Source of the DNA: Alphaproteobacteria bacterium | GTDB taxonomy: Bacteria; Pseudomonadota; Alphaproteobacteria; UBA6615 | Assembly (NCBI GenBank): GCA_039980135.1 | Contig: JBDXCV010000003.1 | Coordinates: 248,001-312,000, forward strand | Direction of reading: 5' to 3' | DNA: 64,000 nt | Made by a program: the position numbers and the translations under genes | Part shown: positions 58,610-64,000 of the stretch, in pieces | How the letters are laid out: each line of letters starts with the position of its first letter | Numbering within the stretch: position 1 is the stretch's first letter | The notes under the pieces: model-generated | The model's database searches: none | What the model was told of the DNA's origin: nothing | What the model saw: only the letters and a program-made list of their open reading frames with translations

Positions 58610-58649
58610 GTGTCATGAAACTGAAACACAACTGTCATACACCCATCTT
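58610..58649 (+). promoter_or_regulatory. Pho box upstream of pstS
   Basis: Seven-base direct repeats occur at an exact 11-base period: GTGTCAT (58610-58616), CTGAAAC (58621-58627), CTGTCAT (58632-58638) and a degenerate CCATCTT (58643-58649). CTGTCAT-N4-CTGTCAT is the known PhoB site. The array ends 98 bases before pstS, and a CATAAG sequence around 58659-58664 may serve as the -10 region, as PhoB replaces the -35. Strong evidence for phosphate-starvation induction of pst. Confidence 0.85.
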
Positions 58650-58747
58650 GCAGCGGCCATAAGTTCACGCCTGCGAACGAGATCGGGATGACCCCGCCGG
58701 GCGCATGAAACAACTCCAACCACGCACCACCCTCAGGAGAGGCATCC

Positions 58748-59758
58748 GTGAAAATCAAAACTTTGACCCTCGCAGCCGCGATCACCGTGGGCATGGTCGG
58801 CGCCGCCGAAGCCCGCGACCAAATTCGCATCGTCGGCTCATCCACCGTCTTCCCGTTCTCCACGGCGGTCGCCGAGCAGTTCGGTAAATCCTCCAGCTTC
58901 AAGACTCCGGTCGTTGAAAGCACGGGTACCGGCGGCGGCATGAAGCTGTTCTGCTCCGGCGTCGGCGAAGGTCACCCCGACATGACCAACGCGTCACGCC
59001 GCATGAAGAAGTCCGAGTTCGCGGCCTGCACGACAAACGGCATCGACATCACGGAAGTCAAAGTCGGCTTCGACGGCATCGTGATTGCCAACGCCAAGAG
59101 CGGCCCGGACATGAGCCTCTCCCTGGAGCAGGTTTTCCTGGCCCTCGCCGCGGAAATCCCTCAGGACGGCAAGCTGGTCGCAAATCCCCACAAGATGTGG
59201 TCCGACATCGACCCGTCGCTTCCGGCCCAGAAAATCGAAGTGCTTGGCCCGCCGCCGACGAGCGGCACGCGCGATGCCTTCGTCGAAATTGCCATGGAAG
59301 GCGGTTGCAAGACGCTGGCTGGTGCCGCCGATCTCGGCCTCAAGAAAAAGGCCTGCCACGCCGTGCGTGAAGACGGCGTCTTCATCGAAGCGGGCGAGAA
59401 CGACAACTTGATCGTCCAGAAGCTCGAAGCCAACCCGGCGGCGTTCGGCATCTTCGGGTTCAGTTTCCTCGACCAGAATGCCGACAAGCTCAAGGGCGCC
59501 TCGGTCAACGGCACCGTGCCGGAATTCGAGGAAATTGCCGCCGGCAACTACCCCGTCTCGCGCTCGCTCTTCTTCTATGTGAAGCAGCAGCATGTGGGCG
59601 TCATCCCCGGCATCAAGGAGTTCGTCACGGAATTCACCAGTGAGAATGCCTGGGGTCCTGACGGTTACCTGATCGACAAGGGCCTGATTCCGCTTCCCGA
59701 CACCGACCGGGCCGCGATGGCAAAGCAGGCGCAGGGCCTCCAGCCCCTGTCCATGTAA
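58748..59758 (+). CDS. pstS: periplasmic phosphate-binding protein PstS
   Basis: PstS captures phosphate for the Pst ABC transporter. The 336-residue protein has a clean signal peptide (residues 1-22, ending AAEA) and the phosphate-contact motifs IVGSSTVFPFSTAVAE near 28-43 and ESTGTGGGMKLFCSG near 57-71. The mature form is of the PstS type seen in alphaproteobacteria and cyanobacteria (TIGR-like SphX/PstS group). An upstream AGGAGAGG precedes the start. A strong hairpin separates it from pstC. Confidence 0.96.
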   Translation: MKIKTLTLAAAITVGMVGAAEARDQIRIVGSSTVFPFSTAVAEQFGKSSSFKTPVVESTGTGGGMKLFCSGVGEGHPDMTNASRRMKKSEFAACTTNGIDITEVKVGFDGIVIANAKSGPDMSLSLEQVFLALAAEIPQDGKLVANPHKMWSDIDPSLPAQKIEVLGPPPTSGTRDAFVEIAMEGGCKTLAGAADLGLKKKACHAVREDGVFIEAGENDNLIVQKLEANPAAFGIFGFSFLDQNADKLKGASVNGTVPEFEEIAAGNYPVSRSLFFYVKQQHVGVIPGIKEFVTEFTSENAWGPDGYLIDKGLIPLPDTDRAAMAKQAQGLQPLSM

Positions 59759-59774
59759 GCTTCCCAAGCCAGCC

Positions 59775-59809
59775 CCACCGGCGGCCTTCGGGCGCCGGTG
59801 GCCTTTCTT
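59775..59809 (+). terminator. pstS-pstC intercistronic terminator/attenuator
   Basis: CCACCGGCG (59775-59783) and CGCCGGTGG (59793-59801) make a perfect nine-pair GC stem followed by CCTTTCTTC, 16 bases after the pstS stop. Partial termination or 3' protection here would explain how the binding protein is made in excess over the membrane subunits, a known feature of pst operons. Confidence 0.7.
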
Positions 59810-59851
59810 CAAACAGCCCGACAGCCCAGCCACACAGCAGTACGCCGGACC

Positions 59852-61234
59852 ATGAACGCCCTTATTCTCATCGTTGTGCTGCTCGGCCTTAGTGCATTTG
59901 CCTATCAATATGGTCGCCGCAAGGCGCTTTCGAGCGTCCGCGGCAGCGCCGAAAACCTCCACTCGCTGCCGTCCTATCACGGTGCTTATGTCGCACTCTG
60001 GTGCGGGCTGCCGGCGTTAATTGTCGTCGCACTGTGGCTGATGCTGCAGACCGATTTCGTCGAGCGCATGGTCCTGTCCAGCCTGGCCGACAGCATTTCA
60101 GGCATGTCCGAGGGCCAGATAAGCCTTCTCCTCAGCGATATTCGGAACCTCGCGACCGGCGACATCACGAGCCGGACGCCGAGTCCGATGGTCCAGGCGG
60201 CCGCCGCGCGCTATGGCGAATTCCAACAACTCGGTTTTACGCTCATGACCGGGGCGGCGATCCTGCTGGCCAGCGGCGGTCTCTTCTTCGGACTCAAGGC
60301 CATCCAGCCCGCCCTGCACGCCCGCCCACAGGTCGAGCGGATCGTCCGGGCGCTTCTGCTCATCGCCTCGGTCATCGCCATCCTGACGACCATCGGGATC
60401 ATTCTTTCCCTGATTTTCGAATCTATCCGCTTCTTCGGGCAGGTCAATCCGCTGGAATTCCTGTTCGGCTTGAGCTGGAGCCCGCAGACGGCCCTGCGCG
60501 CCGATCAGGTCGGCGGATCCGGCGCGTTCGGCGCAGTCCCCGTCTTCGCCGGCACATTGTTGATTACCGTCATTGCCATGATCGTGGCCGTACCCATCGG
60601 GCTGATGGCGGCCATCTACATGGCCGAATATGCGAGCCCGACCACCCGGTCCCTGGTCAAGCCGGCGCTCGAAATTCTCGCCGGCATCCCCACGGTGGTC
60701 TACGGCTTCTTCGCCGCCCTGACCGTCGGGCCGCTGTTTCGCGGCGCGGGCGAATCCATCGGCCTTTCGGTGGCCTCGGAGAGCGCACTTGCCGCAGGTC
60801 TGGTGATGGGCGTGATGATCATCCCGTTCGTGTCGTCCCTGTCGGACGACGTGATCAACGCCGTGCCCCAATCCCTGCGCGACGGCTCCTATGCCCTGGG
60901 CGCGACACAATCGGAGACCATCCGCCAGGTCATCCTGCCGGCGTCGCTGCATGGCATTGTCGGCGCGGTCCTGCTCGCCGTCAGCCGCGCCATCGGCGAG
61001 ACGATGATCGTGGTCATGGCCGCCGGCCTGTCCGCCAATCTCACAGCCAACCCGCTCGAAGCCGTCACGACGGTCACGGTCCAGATCGTGACCCTGCTGG
61101 TCGGCGACCAGGAGTTCGACAGCGCCAAGACCCTGGCCGCATTCGCCCTGGGACTGGTGCTGTTCCTGGTCACCCTGGCGCTCAATATCGTCGCCCTGCG
61201 CGTGGTGCGAAAGTATCGGGAAGAATATGACTGA
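59852..61234 (+). CDS. pstC: phosphate ABC transporter permease PstC
   Basis: The 460-residue permease is longer than E. coli PstC (about 320). It has an extra N-terminal helix (about 2-20), a second pair of helices around 45-68 and 125-150 with a periplasmic loop, and then the usual six-helix core carrying the ABC permease loop EILAGIPTVVYGFFAALTV near 270-290. This long form is common in alphaproteobacteria. The ATG at 59852 is chosen; the longer reading begins inside the hairpin. Its end overlaps the pstA start by 8 bases. Confidence 0.94.
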   Translation: MNALILIVVLLGLSAFAYQYGRRKALSSVRGSAENLHSLPSYHGAYVALWCGLPALIVVALWLMLQTDFVERMVLSSLADSISGMSEGQISLLLSDIRNLATGDITSRTPSPMVQAAAARYGEFQQLGFTLMTGAAILLASGGLFFGLKAIQPALHARPQVERIVRALLLIASVIAILTTIGIILSLIFESIRFFGQVNPLEFLFGLSWSPQTALRADQVGGSGAFGAVPVFAGTLLITVIAMIVAVPIGLMAAIYMAEYASPTTRSLVKPALEILAGIPTVVYGFFAALTVGPLFRGAGESIGLSVASESALAAGLVMGVMIIPFVSSLSDDVINAVPQSLRDGSYALGATQSETIRQVILPASLHGIVGAVLLAVSRAIGETMIVVMAAGLSANLTANPLEAVTTVTVQIVTLLVGDQEFDSAKTLAAFALGLVLFLVTLALNIVALRVVRKYREEYD

Positions 61235-62531
61235 TTTCACCGCCGAACGGCCGATCACCCGGAAGCCCGATTTCTCGGACGCCCATTTGCGCAAACGCTA
61301 TCGGGCCGAAGCGCGATTCAGGCTGTATGGCATTGCCGCCATCTTTGCCGCGCTGGCCATGCTCACCATCCTTTTGGGTTCGATCGTCTCGGCCGGATCG
61401 AGCGCATTCACCCAGACAGAGATCGCGCTGGACGTGAGCCTGGACCCGTCGCTGATCGACCCTGACGGCACTCGTGAGCCCGCCGCACTCGCCAAGGGCA
61501 ACTACCGCAAGATCGTGCGCGACGCAATGCGCAGCCAGTTCCCCGACGTCTCGGGCCGGCGGAACCTGCGCGCGCTCTACAAGCTTGTCTCCACCGGCTC
61601 CGATTTCACACTCCGGAAAATCGTGGAGGCCGACCCCACGTTGATCGGCACGACGCAGACCATCTGGTTCAAATCCTCGGCGGACATCGACCAGCTGAAC
61701 AAGGGGTCCATTTCACGCGACGTGCCCGAAGGCGACCGCCGGGTAAATGACGCGCAGATCGGCTGGTTCGACACACTCGGCGAAGACAACCGTACCCGGC
61801 GATCCTTCAACACCACTTTCTTTACCGCCGGCGACAGCCGCGAGCCCGAACAGGCCGGTGTCTGGGGTGCGGTTGTCGGCACCATGCTCACGCTTTTCGT
61901 GACCCTCATTCTTTCCTTCCCGATCGGCGTGATGTCTGCGGTCTATCTCGAAGAGTTCGCGCCGAAAAACCGCTGGACCGACCTGATCGAGGTGAACATC
62001 AACAACCTGGCTGCGGTGCCGTCGATCGTCTTCGGTCTGCTCGGTTTGGCCGTGTTCCTGAATTTCTTCGGGCTGCCCCGCTCCGCACCGCTTGTCGGCG
62101 GCCTCGTGCTGGCCCTGATGACCCTGCCGACCGTGATCATCGCCGGGCGCGCGGCGTTGCAATCCGTGCCGCCCTCCATCCGCGAAGCCGCGTTGGGTGT
62201 CGGCGCATCGCCCCTGCAGACGGTCTCGCACCATGTCCTACCCCTGGCGATGCCGGGCATCCTGACCGGCACGATCATCGGTATGGCCCGTGCGCTGGGT
62301 GAGACCGCGCCGTTGCTCATGATCGGCATGGTCGCATTCATCGTCGATATCCCGCGCGGCTTCACCGATGCGGCGACGGTGTTGCCCGTCCAGGTTTTTC
62401 TCTGGGCCGATGCCCCCGAGCGCGCCTTTGTCGAACGCACATCGGCCGCGATCATGGTGCTGCTGGCCTTCCTGATTCTGATGAACCTCGCCGCCGTACT
62501 TCTGCGGCGGAAATTCGAAAGGCGGTGGTAG
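61227..62531 (+). CDS. pstA: phosphate ABC transporter permease PstA
   Basis: The 434-residue permease has one N-terminal helix (about 32-55) and a large periplasmic domain of about 150 residues of the DUF3333 type (about 60-205). The transport core follows, with the EAA-like loop [19 protein letters not shown] near 255-273. The periplasmic insertion is an alphaproteobacterial-type feature absent from E. coli PstA. It overlaps pstC at its start, and pstB begins one base after its stop. Confidence 0.95.
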   Translation: MTDFTAERPITRKPDFSDAHLRKRYRAEARFRLYGIAAIFAALAMLTILLGSIVSAGSSAFTQTEIALDVSLDPSLIDPDGTREPAALAKGNYRKIVRDAMRSQFPDVSGRRNLRALYKLVSTGSDFTLRKIVEADPTLIGTTQTIWFKSSADIDQLNKGSISRDVPEGDRRVNDAQIGWFDTLGEDNRTRRSFNTTFFTAGDSREPEQAGVWGAVVGTMLTLFVTLILSFPIGVMSAVYLEEFAPKNRWTDLIEVNINNLAAVPSIVFGLLGLAVFLNFFGLPRSAPLVGGLVLALMTLPTVIIAGRAALQSVPPSIREAALGVGASPLQTVSHHVLPLAMPGILTGTIIGMARALGETAPLLMIGMVAFIVDIPRGFTDAATVLPVQVFLWADAPERAFVERTSAAIMVLLAFLILMNLAAVLLRRKFERRW

Positions 62532-62532
62532 T

Positions 62533-63399
62533 ATGACCGAGGCGTTTCATGTTGAAGGCAAACCACAGTCGGGCGAAGAAGGCGTAATTGGAATGAGCGA
62601 AGTAATCGAAGCGGGGGCGCCCGAAATCGAACCGACGCCCGCCCCCACAAAGGTGAAGGCGGACAAAGTCGACGTTTTCTATGCGGAGAAACAGGCGCTG
62701 TTCGGTGTCTCGCTCGACGTTCTGGAGAACCAGGTCACCGCGCTGATCGGGCCTTCGGGCTGCGGCAAATCCACCTTCCTGCGCTGCATCAACCGTATGA
62801 ACGACACCATCCCGATCTGCCGCGTGACCGGCGACATCGCGATCGACGATCAGGACATTTACGACCCGGCCATCGATGTCGTGCAGCTGCGCGCCCGGGT
62901 GGGCATGGTCTTTCAGAAACCCAATCCGTTTCCGAAATCGATCTACGAGAATGTCGCCTATGGCCCGCGGATCCACGGCATGGCCCAGGGCAAGGCCGAC
63001 CTCGATGATCTCGTCGAGTCGAGCCTGCAGCGCGCCGGCCTGTGGAACGAGGTCAAGGACCGCCTGGGCGAGCCCGGGACGGGCCTGTCGGGCGGCCAGC
63101 AACAGCGCCTGTGTATCGCCCGTGCGATCGCCGTGAACCCCGATGTCATCCTGATGGACGAGCCCTGCTCGGCGCTCGATCCGATCGCCACCGCGCGTAT
63201 CGAGGAACTGATGGACGAGCTGCGCCAGAACTACACGATCGTGATCGTGACCCATTCAATGCAACAGGCAGCCCGGGTCAGCCAACGCACCGCTTTCTTC
63301 CATCTCGGCTATCTCGTCGAGTCTGGTGCCACCGAAATGATCTTCACCAATCCGGCAGACGAACGCACCCAGGACTACATCACGGGGCGGTTCGGCTAG
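62533..63399 (+). CDS. pstB: phosphate ABC transporter ATPase PstB
   Basis: PstB powers Pst import. The 288-residue ATPase has Walker [10 protein letters not shown] near 73-81, signature [17 protein letters not shown] near 187-203, and Walker [14 protein letters not shown], with the His in VTHSMQQA. The first 40 residues are polar and not conserved; an ATG at 62593 is an alternative start nearer the family's usual N-terminus. Positioned between pstA and phoU as in other pst operons. Confidence 0.96.
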   Translation: MTEAFHVEGKPQSGEEGVIGMSEVIEAGAPEIEPTPAPTKVKADKVDVFYAEKQALFGVSLDVLENQVTALIGPSGCGKSTFLRCINRMNDTIPICRVTGDIAIDDQDIYDPAIDVVQLRARVGMVFQKPNPFPKSIYENVAYGPRIHGMAQGKADLDDLVESSLQRAGLWNEVKDRLGEPGTGLSGGQQQRLCIARAIAVNPDVILMDEPCSALDPIATARIEELMDELRQNYTIVIVTHSMQQAARVSQRTAFFHLGYLVESGATEMIFTNPADERTQDYITGRFG

Positions 63400-63431
63400 T
63401 CCGGCCCCGGCCTTCAAACGGAGCGCATCTG

Positions 63432-64000
63432 ATGAGCACCGACCATATCGTGACGTCCTTCGACGAGGAGCTCAGCCGGCTGAGCGACCTTCTCAGCCGC
63501 ATGGGCGGTCTCGCCGAATCCCAGCTCGAGAATTCCATCGAGGCCCTGCAAAAACGCGATTCCTCGCTAGCAGAATCGGCCATCGAGAATGATCGCCGGA
63601 TCGATCAACTCCATGTGGAAGTCGATGAGCTGGCCATTCGGCTCCTGGCCCTGCGCCAGCCCATGGCGACCGATCTGCGCCACATCGTGACCGCGCTGAA
63701 GGTCGCGCCCATTGTCGAGCGGATCGGCGACTATTCGAAGAATGTGGCCAAGCGCACCATCGCGCTCAATCAGATGCCGCCGGTCAAACCGCTTTTCACC
63801 ATCCCGCGCATGGGTCGCCTGGTGCGCGAGATGATCAAGGACGTGCTTGACGCCTTCTCGAACAATGACGTCGCGATGGCGCGCGAGGTCTGGGTCCGGG
63901 ACAAGGAAGTCGACGATATGTACGACAGCCTGTTCCGCGAACTTCTCACCTACATGATGGAGGATGCGCGCAACATCACGGCATGCACCCACCTGCTGTT
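63432..64000 (+). CDS. phoU: phosphate-specific transport accessory protein PhoU (partial)
   Basis: The first 189 codons are present; the 3' end lies beyond the window. The protein starts MSTDHIVTSFDEELSRLSDL and shows the PhoU three-helix repeats with LRQPMATDLRHIVTALKV and VERIGDYSKNVAKR, containing the conserved E/DxxxD metal-cluster residues, plus part of the second repeat. PhoU inhibits PhoR signalling when Pst is active and phosphate is ample. It begins 32 bases after pstB. Confidence 0.94.
   Translation, partial: MSTDHIVTSFDEELSRLSDLLSRMGGLAESQLENSIEALQKRDSSLAESAIENDRRIDQLHVEVDELAIRLLALRQPMATDLRHIVTALKVAPIVERIGDYSKNVAKRTIALNQMPPVKPLFTIPRMGRLVREMIKDVLDAFSNNDVAMAREVWVRDKEVDDMYDSLFRELLTYMMEDARNITACTHLL

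Overview
The window looks like chromosomal DNA of a high-GC alphaproteobacterium, most likely Rhodospirillales-like. Three things point there. The translation/RNA block rimP-nusA-ylxR-infB-rbfA-truB-rpsO-pnp is followed upstream by metK, trmB, lnt, corC, ybeY, phoH and miaB. A Fur/MucR/RimI/TsaB block joins onto mutS, glnD, murJ and trpS. An Irr-type regulator lies on the far side of fabA-fabB-fabI. I recognised no rRNA, tRNA, CRISPR, integrase or transposase.

Layout. 1-103: start of an Irr/Fur-family gene, cut by the window edge. 224-6132: a lower-GC cassette of two luciferase-like flavin monooxygenases, a small membrane protein, a sodium:solute symporter and a divergent LysR regulator. 6312-8955: fabA-fabB-fabI for unsaturated fatty acid synthesis. 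9029-11072: a PiT phosphate transporter behind a Nudix hydrolase. 11321-14946: a three-subunit molybdenum hydroxylase. 14955-16771: a small AT-rich island of four genes with a five-unit 10-bp repeat array. 16772-28670: PNPase back to metK, all on the minus strand. 28806-38521: lnt back to tsaB, also minus, including ornithine-lipid genes (olsB-olsA) inside the fur/miaB run. 38605-41409: three cell-wall enzymes. 41537-43625: a NifU-type Fe-S protein and a class III adenylate cyclase. 43664-54527: trpS, murJ, glnD and mutS with two MFS genes interposed. 54709-57057: malic enzyme-phosphotransacetylase. 57146-64000: phoR-pstSCAB-phoU, with phoU cut by the window end.

Phosphate is a recurrent theme. 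The pst operon has a well-formed Pho box, pstS and pstC are separated by a hairpin, and a low-affinity PiT carrier sits elsewhere beside a Nudix enzyme. The minus-strand housekeeping genes are very tightly packed, with repeated 4-base start/stop overlaps that suggest translational coupling.

The most novel-looking part is 14955-16771. An XRE regulator, a small basic protein and an acidic protein form one operon, which faces a membrane protein of similar low GC. A perfectly phased 10-bp direct-repeat array abuts the operon's TTGACA box. I recognise none of the three non-XRE proteins. Second is the catabolic cassette between irr and fabA, genes that are adjacent in many alphaproteobacteria. RNA-level signals also deserve attention: an intrinsic terminator just before rimP, downstream of a plausible promoter, and four consecutive stem-loops between rpsO and pnp. 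All calls rest on reading the sequence; no database search was run.
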